The notes under the pieces were generated by a model. That model was given only the letters and a program-made list of their open reading frames with translations, had not been told where the DNA came from and did no database searches. A DNA stretch of 64,000 nucleotides from an uncultured Pseudomonadales bacterium (GTDB taxonomy: Bacteria; Pseudomonadota; Gammaproteobacteria; Pseudomonadales; Azotimanducaceae), in the NCBI GenBank assembly GCA_938036875.1, contig CALHVX010000023.1:1-64000 (forward strand), given 5' to 3'. Below, one piece after another: positions 8,183 to 16,716 of the stretch. A program made the translations under genes and the position numbers. Within the stretch, counting starts at the first letter, position 1; each line of letters begins with the position of its first letter.

Positions 8183-8878
8183 CTAGTGCAAGCCGTAAAG
8201 GTAGGCCGCTAGAGCTTTGATCTCGGTATCCGTAAGACCGCTTGCCACACCGCGCATCATGCCGCCAAAGTTAGCATCCGTCGCTCGCTCACCCTCGCGA
8301 TACGCTTTGAGCTGTGCTTCGGTGTAACCCGGCGATTGGCCACTAATCGCGGGATAACCAGCAAGCATATTACCTACACCCGTTGGACCGTGGCAGGCTG
8401 AGCAAGCGGCAACTCCCTTCTCCAGAATGCCGCCTTTGTAGATGGCGCGAGCCTTAGCTAAGGCGTCGTCATCAATGTCTGATTGGCCAATTTTTGCGGG
8501 CAAAGACGCAAAATAAGCCGCCATGTCCTGCAAATCTTGATCTGACTTGCCGTTGAGTTGCCCAGCCATCAGCGGGATCGCTCGACTGTTGTCTTGGATC
8601 ATCTGAAGTTGCGCAAACAGATACTTTTCGCTCTGGCCCGCCAAATTTGGGTAGGTTGGGTCCAGGCCCGTGGCACCGTCTTGACCGTGACAGGCGCTAC
8701 AAGGCACCGCCTGGTCTTTACCAGCCGCGGCATCCCCTGCCGCCATGGCAACGTTTGCCCCACCGAAGGTAAGGGCTAGGCCGAGTATCGAACCTTTCAA
8801 AACCCCGGTAAAAGGAGCGCTTCGGAACGTTCGTTGCTTTGATCCACTGTTTTTGCTTTGCATGGCTTTTGTTTGCAT
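8183..8878 (-). CDS. Diheme cytochrome c4
   Basis: A 231-residue exported protein with an N-terminal signal segment (about 28-47, ending in VAMAA) and two c-type heme sites: CSACH at residues 60-64 and 159-163. Each is followed by a lobe with the pattern YPNLAGQ / YPAISGQ and a distal Met (LMAGQ, MMRGV). Two tandem lobes of about 90 residues define cytochrome c4, an electron carrier between the bc1 complex and terminal oxidases. That suits the caa3-type oxidase encoded at 19-28 kb. It is divergent from engB, matching the Pseudomonas arrangement. Confidence 0.93.
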   Translation of the reverse strand: MQTKAMQSKNSGSKQRTFRSAPFTGVLKGSILGLALTFGGANVAMAAGDAAAGKDQAVPCSACHGQDGATGLDPTYPNLAGQSEKYLFAQLQMIQDNSRAIPLMAGQLNGKSDQDLQDMAAYFASLPAKIGQSDIDDDALAKARAIYKGGILEKGVAACSACHGPTGVGNMLAGYPAISGQSPGYTEAQLKAYREGERATDANFGGMMRGVASGLTDTEIKALAAYLYGLH

Positions 8879-9119
8879 CCGCCTATTCTTTAAACCCAGA
8901 CTCCATAGAGTTGGCTGTTCTCTAACGATGTTTCGACTGTTTCTAGCCCGTATTTTGATTCACAACCGGCATTTCCGCTGGGCTTTCTAATTATGGACTA
9001 TAAACTACAGCCCAAGCTTATTCATAAGCCCCTGATAACTGGAGCCTGCAACCAGACTCACTACCTTTAGCCTAGTACGTTTTCGCCGGGCGCAAAGTAT
9101 ATACCAACTAGAGCAAAAC

Positions 9120-9770
9120 ATGAGTAGCAACACTAGCGACCCTAAGGAACCTAAAGAGCCCGCCGAGCGGCTATCAGCGACCTTTTTGACCAGCGCCCCA
9201 GATTTGGCCCGGTGCCCGGTGCCCGACCAGCCAGAAGTGGCCTTTGCGGGCCGGTCCAATGCGGGGAAATCTAGCGTTTTGAATCGGCTGACCGGCAATC
9301 GCAACACCGCTAAGGTCAGCAAGACCCCCGGGCGCACCCAGCTAATCAACCTATTTGACGTGACCGGTGGCGGGCGCATTGCTGACCTACCCGGCTACGG
9401 CTATGCCAAAGCGTCTAAAACTAGCCAAGCCGCCTGGCAGGCAGCAGTAAACGACTACCTCAATCTGCGCGAGTGTTTGGTGGGCGTGGTGCTGGTGATG
9501 GACATACGCCATCCGCTGCAGGATTTTGATACTGAGCTCATCGATTGGGCCGCGGAATCTGAGCTGCCGCTGCACATCTTGCTCAACAAAGCGGACAAGC
9601 TTGGGCGCGGGGCCCAGCAACAAGAGGCATTGCGAATTCGCAAGATTCTTGAGCCGTTCACCATGGTCAGCGTGCAGACTTTCTCAGCCTCGCAAGGGTT
9701 GGGCACACCTGAACTGTTGGAGTTGCTGCAGTCATGGCTGCAAGACGATGTGGAAAGCATCGCCGAGTAG
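9120..9770 (+). CDS. engB: Ribosome biogenesis GTPase EngB (YihA)
   Basis: A 216-residue TRAFAC GTPase with all G motifs: G1 GRSNAGKSS (about 44-52), G2 region KTPGRTQLINLF, G3 DLPGYGYA, G4 LNKADKL. EngB binds the assembling 50S subunit and is essential in many bacteria. The start is ATG with no strong ribosome site. It converges with polA (27 bp between stops), as in Pseudomonas. No Spot 42-type small RNA gene is seen between engB and polA, since they converge almost directly. Confidence 0.95.
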   Translation: MSSNTSDPKEPKEPAERLSATFLTSAPDLARCPVPDQPEVAFAGRSNAGKSSVLNRLTGNRNTAKVSKTPGRTQLINLFDVTGGGRIADLPGYGYAKASKTSQAAWQAAVNDYLNLRECLVGVVLVMDIRHPLQDFDTELIDWAAESELPLHILLNKADKLGRGAQQQEALRIRKILEPFTMVSVQTFSASQGLGTPELLELLQSWLQDDVESIAE

Positions 9771-9796
9771 CTAGCGGCTTGGCCCTAAAGCGCGGC

Positions 9797-12607
9797 CTAG
9801 TGCGCCTCATCCCAGTTGTTGCCGGTGCCAATATCAACAACTAAGGGTACGCTGAGCTCTGCAGCGCCTTGCATGTGTTCTCGCACGCCAGCTTCTAGCG
9901 CGGGTAGTGCCGCTTCGGTCACCTCAAACACCAGCTCGTCGTGGACCTGCATGATCATGGTTGCATCCACATCACCGCTAGCCAACCAACCATCAACGGC
10001 TAACATGGCACGTTTGATAATATCCGCCGCTGTGCCCTGCATTGGCGCGTTGATTGCCGTGCGTTCGGCTGCTTGGCGACGCATGCCGTTGCTGGCGTTA
10101 ATCTCGGGCAAATATAAACGTCGACCAAACAAGGTCTCTACATAGCCATCTTCGTGAGCTTGCTCACGCGTGGCTTCCATGTAGCTCGCCACCCCAGGGT
10201 AACGCGCAAAGTAGACATCCATGTATTCCTGGGCCACCGCGCGCGAGATATCCAGCGCCTTACCTAAGCCATGAGCCGACATGCCGTAGATCAAACCAAA
10301 GTTGATTGCTTTAGCACTGCGGCGTTGCTCGTCTTCTACCTCATCTAACGGCACCCCAAAAACCTCGGAGGCGGTCGCCCGGTGGATATCCCGATTCTCA
10401 GCAAAGGCCGTGTTCAAGCCAACGTCACCCGAAAGATGAGCCATGATACGCAGCTCAATTTGCGAGTAATCGGCTGCCACCAAAATACGCCCAGGGGGTG
10501 CCACAAAGGCTTGGCGCACACGCCGACCTTCAGCATTACGAATGGGGATGTTTTGTAGGTTAGGGTCCGACGACGACAAACGGCCAGTTGCCGCAACCGC
10601 TTGATGGTAAGAAGTGTGAATGCGACCGCTGCGCTGATTAATCTGCAAGGGCAGCTTGTCTGTATAGGTCGACTTAAGCTTGGCTAGGCCTCGATACTCC
10701 AAGATAGTGCGCGGCAACTCGTAATCCACCGCCAGCTCAACCAGCACCGGCTCCGCGGTGGAGGGTTTACCACCCGGGGTTTTCTTGATTATAGGCAAGC
10801 CGAGCTTCTCAAAGAATATTTCTTGCAACTGCTTGGGTGAATCCAAATTGAACTCGCCATCCGCCTGGGCATAGGCCTGGGTTTTTAGCTCTTCAATACG
10901 CTTGGCTAACTCGGCGCTTTGCTCCGCAAGCAAGCCGCCATCAATCAAAGCGCCGTTACGTTCAATTTTTGATAGCACGCTAAGCAGCGGTAGCTCGATG
11001 TCGGTAAACACTGAAACCAAGCTTGGGGTTTGCTGCAACTTAGACCATAAAACCTGATGCAGCCTAAGGGTGACGTCTGCATCTTCTGCGGCATAGTGCG
11101 CGGCCTCTGCCATAGGCACCTGGTTAAAGGTGATCTGCTTGACGCCTTTGCCAGCAATGTCTTCAAAGTGCACGGTCTTTTCGTTTAAGTACTTTTCTGC
11201 CAGTGCATCCATGTTGTGGCGTGACCCTACGCTATCCAACACGTAGCTCTCCAACATTGTGTCAAATGCTATACCGGCTAACACCACGTCGTAACGGCCA
11301 AGCACGCTCATGTCGTACTTAAGGTTTTGCCCTACCTTCAATTGCGTCGGGTCTTCTAGCAGCGGCTTCAATTTAGCCAGCGCATCCGTTAGCGACAGTT
11401 GTTCTGGTGCACCGAGGTAATCGTGCCCTACCGGGAGGTAAGCCGCCTCGGTGCCACCATCAGCGGTCTCTACCGCAAAGGAGAAACCGACCAAGTCCGC
11501 ATCCATATAATTGAGGCTGGTGGTTTCAGTATCAAACGCAAACAGCTCTGCGGCTTCGAGCTTGGCGATCCATGCATCTAGCGCCTTCGCATCGAAGATA
11601 GTGTCGTACTCACGCTTAGCGGCCGGCTGTTCCATAGCACCGCTATCACCAGCTGCCAGCTCGTCGAGCCAGCCTTTAAACTCGTAGGTTTTAAACAGCT
11701 CGGTTAGCGCCGCAACATCCGGCTCGGTGGGTACCAGCCCGTGAATATCCACGTCGAGCTCAACATCGCACTTGATCGTGGTTAAGGCTTTGGATAGCGG
11801 CAGTTGCTCCAACGCACCGCGTAGATGCTCACCAATTTTGCCCTTGAAGCTATCCGCCTTGGCAATGATGGTATCTAAGGTGCCGTGCTCTTTGAGCCAC
11901 TTGGCCGCAGTTTTGGGGCCTACCTTGGGTACGCCAGGAATGTTGTCCACGGTGTCACCCATCAGGGCTAAGTAATCGATGATGGCTTCGGGCGGCACAC
12001 CAAACTTCTCGATCACACCCTCGCGATCCATCTTGGTATCCGTCATGGTGTTAACCAAGGTAACGTGATCGCTCACCAGTTGAGCAATGTCTTTGTCGCC
12101 GGTCGAAATCACCGTGTGACGCTTATCCTTGGTGGCTTGCTCCGCCAAGGTGCCAATCACGTCATCGGCTTCTACATCGGGGATCACCAGCAAAGGCAAA
12201 CCCATGGCTTGGACAATTTTGTGGATAGGCTCAATCTGTGGGCGTAAGTCATCCGGCATAGACGCACGGTTGGCTTTGTACTCCGGGTACATGTCATCGC
12301 GAAAGGTTTTGCCCGGCGCATCGAAGATCACCGCAATAGGGCTGGTGGCATAGTCTTTTGCGAGCCGGCGCAACATGGCAATCACACCGCGAATGGCGCC
12401 CGTGGGATGGCCTTCGCTGGTGGATAAATCCGGCAGCGCATAGAAGGCGCGAAATAGGTAGGACGATCCATCAACCAGGACCAGCGGGCCATCAAGAGAA
12501 TTGATCAGGTCGCCCTGAGAAACCCCACCTGCCGCGTCCTTTTTGCTGGCTGCAGGCTTGGGTTTTTTGCTTTTTGAACCGGTCTTTTTAGCAGCTGGTG
12601 GCACCAC
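9797..12607 (-). CDS. polA: DNA polymerase I
   Basis: A 936-residue polymerase, close to the 928 of E. coli. Three domains are visible: a 5'-3' FEN-type exonuclease (LVDGSSYLFRAFYALP at about 45; KVGPKTAAKWL helix-hairpin-helix), an intact 3'-5' exonuclease with DTETTSL, and the polymerase with DYSQIELR (motif A), the O-helix RRSAKAINFGLIYG and QVHDELVFEV (motif C). The GTG start is favoured because AAGGG lies about 8 bases upstream; it adds a 30-residue Lys/Ala/Pro-rich N-terminal extension, probably disordered. It removes RNA primers and fills repair gaps. Confidence 0.97.
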   Translation of the reverse strand: MVPPAAKKTGSKSKKPKPAASKKDAAGGVSQGDLINSLDGPLVLVDGSSYLFRAFYALPDLSTSEGHPTGAIRGVIAMLRRLAKDYATSPIAVIFDAPGKTFRDDMYPEYKANRASMPDDLRPQIEPIHKIVQAMGLPLLVIPDVEADDVIGTLAEQATKDKRHTVISTGDKDIAQLVSDHVTLVNTMTDTKMDREGVIEKFGVPPEAIIDYLALMGDTVDNIPGVPKVGPKTAAKWLKEHGTLDTIIAKADSFKGKIGEHLRGALEQLPLSKALTTIKCDVELDVDIHGLVPTEPDVAALTELFKTYEFKGWLDELAAGDSGAMEQPAAKREYDTIFDAKALDAWIAKLEAAELFAFDTETTSLNYMDADLVGFSFAVETADGGTEAAYLPVGHDYLGAPEQLSLTDALAKLKPLLEDPTQLKVGQNLKYDMSVLGRYDVVLAGIAFDTMLESYVLDSVGSRHNMDALAEKYLNEKTVHFEDIAGKGVKQITFNQVPMAEAAHYAAEDADVTLRLHQVLWSKLQQTPSLVSVFTDIELPLLSVLSKIERNGALIDGGLLAEQSAELAKRIEELKTQAYAQADGEFNLDSPKQLQEIFFEKLGLPIIKKTPGGKPSTAEPVLVELAVDYELPRTILEYRGLAKLKSTYTDKLPLQINQRSGRIHTSYHQAVAATGRLSSSDPNLQNIPIRNAEGRRVRQAFVAPPGRILVAADYSQIELRIMAHLSGDVGLNTAFAENRDIHRATASEVFGVPLDEVEDEQRRSAKAINFGLIYGMSAHGLGKALDISRAVAQEYMDVYFARYPGVASYMEATREQAHEDGYVETLFGRRLYLPEINASNGMRRQAAERTAINAPMQGTAADIIKRAMLAVDGWLASGDVDATMIMQVHDELVFEVTEAALPALEAGVREHMQGAAELSVPLVVDIGTGNNWDEAH

Positions 12608-12656
12608 GCGCGTCCCTTTTGTCTTTTGCGCAAGTATGCGTCAATATCGCCGCATT

Positions 12657-12962
12657 ATGAAAACCCTCATCACTTTTATGGTCAACCTGACCCTAGCTGG
12701 GGCTATTGCCCTGACAGCGGTATCCACCAACGCGATCGCCAGCGAATCCGCGGTGAGCCTGGATGGCCCTGATGTCACCATCATCGCCTCAGAAGAGCGG
12801 GTGGTGTATGAGTACCGGCAAAATGGGCAGCTACGCATGATTCGGATAGTCCCTAAGTGGGGCAAGCCTTACTACTTGGTTCCTGGCGATCCGACCAAAG
12901 GCTTTGGCGATTTAGAGCGAGTAGACTCCTTGTTACCCACTTGGACCCTTCTTGAGTTCTAA
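12657..12962 (+). CDS. Exported DUF2782-type small protein
   Basis: A 101-residue protein: signal peptide (residues 1-25, TAVSTNAIAS), then the compact conserved block VTIIASEERVVYEYRQNGQ, LRMIRIVPKWGKPYYLVPG and a C-terminal acidic WTLLEF. This matches the small DUF2782 family found beside polA in Pseudomonas. No enzymatic motif is seen and the function is unknown. It is divergent from polA with about 50 bp between starts, so the promoters overlap. Confidence 0.85.
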   Translation: MKTLITFMVNLTLAGAIALTAVSTNAIASESAVSLDGPDVTIIASEERVVYEYRQNGQLRMIRIVPKWGKPYYLVPGDPTKGFGDLERVDSLLPTWTLLEF

Positions 12963-13016
12963 GGTTGGGCGCCTCGATTGTTGCCCGACAAACCCCACTG
13001 ATCTCGCCACTAAACA

Positions 13017-13979
13017 ATGACAAATATCACCGCCTTAACCAACGTCGAGCTGCAGCAAGCGCTTAACGACTACCCCATAGCGCCACTCGCCAGCGCTAGC
13101 CTTGCCAGCGATGGCATCGAAAACAGTAACTACATCATCCGTACTGAGGATGAGCGCCAGTTTGTCTTTACGGTGCTAGAGCAGCCGTCGTTCAGCTCAC
13201 ACGATGACTACGTCGCCTTGTTAGATAGCTGCGTAAACGCCGGGCTGCCAGTGCCCGAAGTCATCCGCACCAAAGGTGGCCAAACCAGCACTAGGGTTGA
13301 GAGCAAACCGGCCCTTTTGTCGCGTTACCTAGCCGGTTCACATGCAAGCAACCCAACCCAAGATCAATTGACCTCCTTGGGTCGGTTCTTAGGTCGGTTC
13401 CATAACATCGACTACAAACCAAGCGGCGGCATTACCTTGTATCCGCGTAATCCCCAGTGGCTACGAGAATCACTGGTGGAGCTCACCCCGCGCTTAGCAT
13501 TCCAGCAGAGCACCTTGTTAGAACAGGCCACCGCCGCTTGTGAGCAAATGTTCGCGCGCGAAGACATCCGGAGCCTGCCTTGGGGCACAGTGCATGGCGA
13601 TTTGTTTCGGGACAACGTGCTGTTTACTCAGCAAGGCCTTAGCGGCGTACTCGACTTTCATCATGCCGCTTCGGGCTACTTCTTGTTTGACCTAGCGGTC
13701 ACCGCCAACGACTGGTGCAGCGAGAGCAACGGATTGTTGAACGCCGAACGCACGCTGGCATTGCTGCGCGGCTACCACCAACAACGGCCGCTAACCGAGC
13801 GCGAGGTTTGGTGGTTTAGCAATTTTGGTTTGTATGCCGCCACGGTCTTCTACACCTCACGACTGCGCACACAAAAGTTGGATCAAGCGGCACGTTGCAA
13901 AGACCCTCTTGAGATGGAGCAGTTAGTGGCCGGTTACTTGAGTCACCCTCTGCAACTGCATTGGCGGTTGCTAGGATAA
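13017..13979 (+). CDS. thrB: Homoserine kinase, choline-kinase/APH fold type
   Basis: A 320-residue protein of the aminoglycoside/choline kinase fold. It has the nucleotide-binding N-lobe (GIENSNYIIRTEDERQFVFTVLE), the catalytic loop HGDLFRDNVLF (about 193-203) and the metal-binding DFHHA. This is the non-GHMP homoserine kinase used by Pseudomonas and many other proteobacteria, which phosphorylates L-homoserine in threonine synthesis. The location next to the DUF2782 gene and polA is the same as in Pseudomonas, which supports homoserine over other substrates. Confidence 0.88.
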   Translation: MTNITALTNVELQQALNDYPIAPLASASLASDGIENSNYIIRTEDERQFVFTVLEQPSFSSHDDYVALLDSCVNAGLPVPEVIRTKGGQTSTRVESKPALLSRYLAGSHASNPTQDQLTSLGRFLGRFHNIDYKPSGGITLYPRNPQWLRESLVELTPRLAFQQSTLLEQATAACEQMFAREDIRSLPWGTVHGDLFRDNVLFTQQGLSGVLDFHHAASGYFLFDLAVTANDWCSESNGLLNAERTLALLRGYHQQRPLTEREVWWFSNFGLYAATVFYTSRLRTQKLDQAARCKDPLEMEQLVAGYLSHPLQLHWRLLG

Positions 13980-13985
13980 CGCAGG

Positions 13986-14780
13986 CTAACGCTGCTGGAT
14001 GTAGTCCCGAGTCAAACACACCGGCTCAAACCCCAAGCGGCGATACAAGTGCTTCGGTTGCTCGTTCGCATGACTGCCAATCAACACCTGGTTAGCGCCA
14101 CGGCTGCGACAGTAGTCCACACAGTGGGCAATAACCGCTGATGCGATGCCACGCTTGCGCAGCTGAGGCAAGGTGAATAGGTCTTCCACCATACCCATTC
14201 CATTGGGCGCACACAGACCGGACCCATAAGCACAAGGCTGCGCATCAAGCTCTGCAAGAAAAAACTGACACGCCTGTTGCTTCGCCCGATAGCCTGCAAC
14301 AATTCCGTCGATTACCGGGGCGCTCAGAATTTTTCCTTGGGTACGCCCACCTTCGGCATAGTCTTGTTGCACAAGCTTGCGCAGCACCGCCCAATCCGCT
14401 GGGGTGACAACCGGGCGCAAGTTCGGCTCAGCACTAGAAGCCGCCCTGCTTAATGGCCCGTCTAGCACCATCTGAATGATGGTGGCTTGCTCCTCGTAGT
14501 CATTGAGTGACAGATAAGCAGCAAACGCTGGTGGGGTAAAAGGGTCAACCACAAAATGCCGGTACGACAAGGTTGCAGACACAGCGCCAACCTCGCTTAG
14601 CAACGTTTCGATCTCTTGAGCCGTGCGCGCGGTAACCGCATAAGCTTTGTTCGAAGACCACACATCTGGGTTCGCCGTATCTTGGACTAGCTTGCAGTAC
14701 CTTAGATCATGCTGGGTGTGGCCAAGCTGGCCATGGTAAGCATAAGTGTCGCAGGCCAGCTTGGCTGTGGTTTCATTCAT
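13986..14780 (-). CDS. GNAT-family N-acetyltransferase
   Basis: A 264-residue protein with a C-terminal GNAT domain: MGMVEDLFTLPQLRKRGIAS gives the beta-4 strand and the acetyl-CoA pyrophosphate loop (LRKRGIA), followed by NQVLIGSHANEQPKHLYRRLGFEP. The N-terminal half (about 1-120) may be a degenerate second GNAT-like lobe. The substrate is unknown. It overlaps the upstream SRPBCC gene by four bases (ATGA), so the two are translationally coupled, and it converges with thrB. Confidence 0.82.
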   Translation of the reverse strand: MNETTAKLACDTYAYHGQLGHTQHDLRYCKLVQDTANPDVWSSNKAYAVTARTAQEIETLLSEVGAVSATLSYRHFVVDPFTPPAFAAYLSLNDYEEQATIIQMVLDGPLSRAASSAEPNLRPVVTPADWAVLRKLVQQDYAEGGRTQGKILSAPVIDGIVAGYRAKQQACQFFLAELDAQPCAYGSGLCAPNGMGMVEDLFTLPQLRKRGIASAVIAHCVDYCRSRGANQVLIGSHANEQPKHLYRRLGFEPVCLTRDYIQQR

Positions 14781-15307
14781 GCAGGGGTGTCTCTGCCGGC
14801 GAACGAGACGGTTGTGTAATCAAACTCCGGTTTATCGCGCGGGTCATCCTGGGCACCGCCCTGGCCACCCCCTAACGCAAACTCTAGTGTGTCGAGATAC
14901 TTGTGCCAGCCACCCAGCACGGAATTGATGACTTCAGGCTCACTAAGTGGCCCTTCGTAGTGCAGGATATCCGTAAAGGTTAACAGGCACGCAGGTCCGT
15001 CCACCTCAAGCTCAAAGCGCAGGGTTCCACACTCAAGCACTTTGGGCGGCTCGTACCTAGTCACCATACCGGTGACATGGGCAGGGCCTTCACACTGCTC
15101 GCTAAACCAAATGTCGAAGCGACCACCGACCCGGCGTTCCAATTTAAACCCAGGAAACCAATCCGCTAGCTGATCCGGATCGCTTATGGCACCCCAGACC
15201 TTGGCAATGGTATCTGGCAAGTGGCGCACGAAATGCACGAACTTACGCCCATCGTCGAGTACGCCAACGGAGCCAAGTTTGGATTGGGACATGATCGACT
15301 GGGGCAT
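14777..15307 (-). CDS. SRPBCC/AHSA1-like protein
   Basis: A 176-residue START-like protein. The ATG at 15307 is preceded by AGGA. Family pattern: FVRHLPDTIAKVWGAISDP, then LADWFPGFK, GGRFDIWF, a central beta sheet (VLECGTLRFELE) and a final helix GGWHKYLDTLEFAL. AHSA1-type proteins are hydrophobic-cavity proteins of mostly unknown ligand, often paired with ArsR regulators. A second family member lies divergently at 15847-16341, so this looks like one locus with the arsR gene between them. Confidence 0.8.
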   Translation of the reverse strand: MPQSIMSQSKLGSVGVLDDGRKFVHFVRHLPDTIAKVWGAISDPDQLADWFPGFKLERRVGGRFDIWFSEQCEGPAHVTGMVTRYEPPKVLECGTLRFELEVDGPACLLTFTDILHYEGPLSEPEVINSVLGGWHKYLDTLEFALGGGQGGAQDDPRDKPEFDYTTVSFAGRDTPA

Positions 15308-15457
15308 GGGTTGCTGTCCTGTCCAGAAGAGGTTGGCCCAGTCTAGCAACCCCCTGTGTTCACCGGTTACCCACAAATTCTTTTGCTAATTGGCACTAAG
15401 CGACATCGCTCCGCTTTAACCATTGACAAACAGACACCCTTATATAACCATATTGTT

Positions 15458-15850
15458 ATGGAACAAATAGATTATACAAGATCACAGGCCAACCTAGACG
15501 CCGTTTTTCACGCGCTGGCGGACGGCACTCGACGTGCCATTTTGTCCCGCTTGGTGAACGGAGAGGCATCCGTAAATGAGCTCGCAGCGCCCTTCCACAT
15601 CAGCCAACCGGCAGTTTCACGGCACCTGAAGGTGCTTGAAAAGGCTGGCCTGATAGAACGCGCTATAGACGAGCAACGCCGCCCGGCCAAGCTAAAAGCC
15701 AAGCAACTGCTCACCGCAGTGGATTGGCTTGAGGATTTTCGGCCCCTGTGGGGAACAAGCTTCAACCAGTTGGACAACTTGCTGGTCGAGATGAAAGCCG
15801 ACAACAAAACCAACATCAAAACCCAAATCAAGACGGAGCCAAAGCGATGA
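15458..15850 (+). CDS. ArsR-family winged-helix repressor
   Basis: A 130-residue protein with the compact winged-helix pattern: FHALADGTRRAILSRLVNGE, then VNELAAPFHISQPAVSRHLK (recognition helix about 50-60), KVLEKAGLIERAIDEQRR. There is no metal-binding ELCVCDL motif, so it is not a metal sensor; it belongs to the subgroup linked to AHSA1 genes. The intergenic stretch 15308-15457 between it and the divergent SRPBCC gene is its likely operator region. It is first gene of an arsR-AHSA1-GFA operon. Confidence 0.88.
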   Translation: MEQIDYTRSQANLDAVFHALADGTRRAILSRLVNGEASVNELAAPFHISQPAVSRHLKVLEKAGLIERAIDEQRRPAKLKAKQLLTAVDWLEDFRPLWGTSFNQLDNLLVEMKADNKTNIKTQIKTEPKR

Positions 15851-16341
15851 GCGAACTACCGGAATTTATCTTGGATCGATTGTTTGATGCCCCTCGCGAG
15901 CTGGTATGGCGCGCCTGGACCGAGCCTGAACTGCTCGCACGCTGGTACGGCCCTGGGGTAGATACTGTCATCCACAAATTCGAGCTGGAGCCTGAAGGGG
16001 TCTGGCTCAACGAGATGAAAATGAACAGCGGTTCGAACTTTCAAAAAATGATCTTTAAAGAGGTATCACAACCAGAAACTCTCGTGTGGCATCACTGTTC
16101 AGCGGATGCCGACTGGAACATCGCCGCCAACCCCATGATGCCGGATTGGCCACGCATACTACTGACCCGGGTTACCTTCACAGAAGATAGCGGGCAAACC
16201 AATGTGCGCCTCTCGCAAACCCCACTGGATGCGACAGCGGCAGAGATCGCCTGCTTCACCAAGATGAAGGACGGCATGAGCGGTGGCTGGGGCAGCGGCT
16301 ATGTCATCATCGATGACATGCTGACCGGGCTTAACGCATGA
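15847..16341 (+). CDS. AHSA1/SRPBCC domain protein
   Basis: A 164-residue protein with clear AHSA1 features: FDAPRELVWRAWTEPELLAR and RWYGP at the N-terminus, the middle strand pair ILLTRVTFTEDSGQTNVRL and a C-terminal helix GMSGGWGSGYVIIDDML. It starts at an ATG overlapping the arsR stop (ATGA) and its own stop overlaps the next ATG in the same way, so three genes are coupled. The physiological ligand is unknown. Confidence 0.88.
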   Translation: MSELPEFILDRLFDAPRELVWRAWTEPELLARWYGPGVDTVIHKFELEPEGVWLNEMKMNSGSNFQKMIFKEVSQPETLVWHHCSADADWNIAANPMMPDWPRILLTRVTFTEDSGQTNVRLSQTPLDATAAEIACFTKMKDGMSGGWGSGYVIIDDMLTGLNA

Positions 16342-16707
16342 CCATAGAGACTATCGAAGCAATGAGTGGAGGCTGCGCCTGCGGCGCGGTTCGTTACCGC
16401 GCGAGCCAAGGGCCAGGGTTTGCCTTCCACTGCTACTGTCGTCAGTGCCAGCGCTATGATGTTTGCAAAAGCAGAGGTAGCGGTGACCGGAGAACTTAGT
16501 TTTTATACCCAAGCTGCTGACAGCGGCAACCAAGTGCATCGAGGTTTTTGCGGAAACTGCGGATCACCGGTGATGAACCGCAATGACGGATATCCAGATA
16601 ACCTCTATATCCACGCTGCCACCTTAGATTCACCTAGTGCATTCACCCCAAGCACCAGCGTCTGCAGCGAGTTCGCCCAGCCTTGGGATCAACCCAGCAT
16701 CGAGTAG
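16338..16707 (+). pseudogene. GFA-family (Zn-binding) gene broken by a frameshift
   Basis: The ATG at 16338 opens a frame encoding MSGGCACGAVRY and FHCYCRQCQR, the first zinc motifs of the glutathione-dependent formaldehyde-activating (GFA) family. That frame runs into TAG at 16498-16500. The rest of the family (FAKAEVAVTGELSFY, DSGNQVHRGFC, GNCGSPVMNR, AATLDSPSAF, FAQPWDQPSIE) is in the +1 frame to 16707. The switch must lie near 16450-16460, and about 8-10 residues usually found between CQR and the FA..EV segment are also absent. This suggests a small out-of-frame deletion, perhaps between CAGCGC-like repeats. A sequencing error is the alternative. Split as it is, no single product has all the zinc cysteines. 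Confidence 0.75.
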
Positions 16708-16716
16708 CCCCGGGAG

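Noticed and set aside
9771-9796. A Spot 42/ErsA-like small RNA next to polA and engB
   Set aside because: engB and polA converge with only 26 bp between them, leaving no room for such a gene here.
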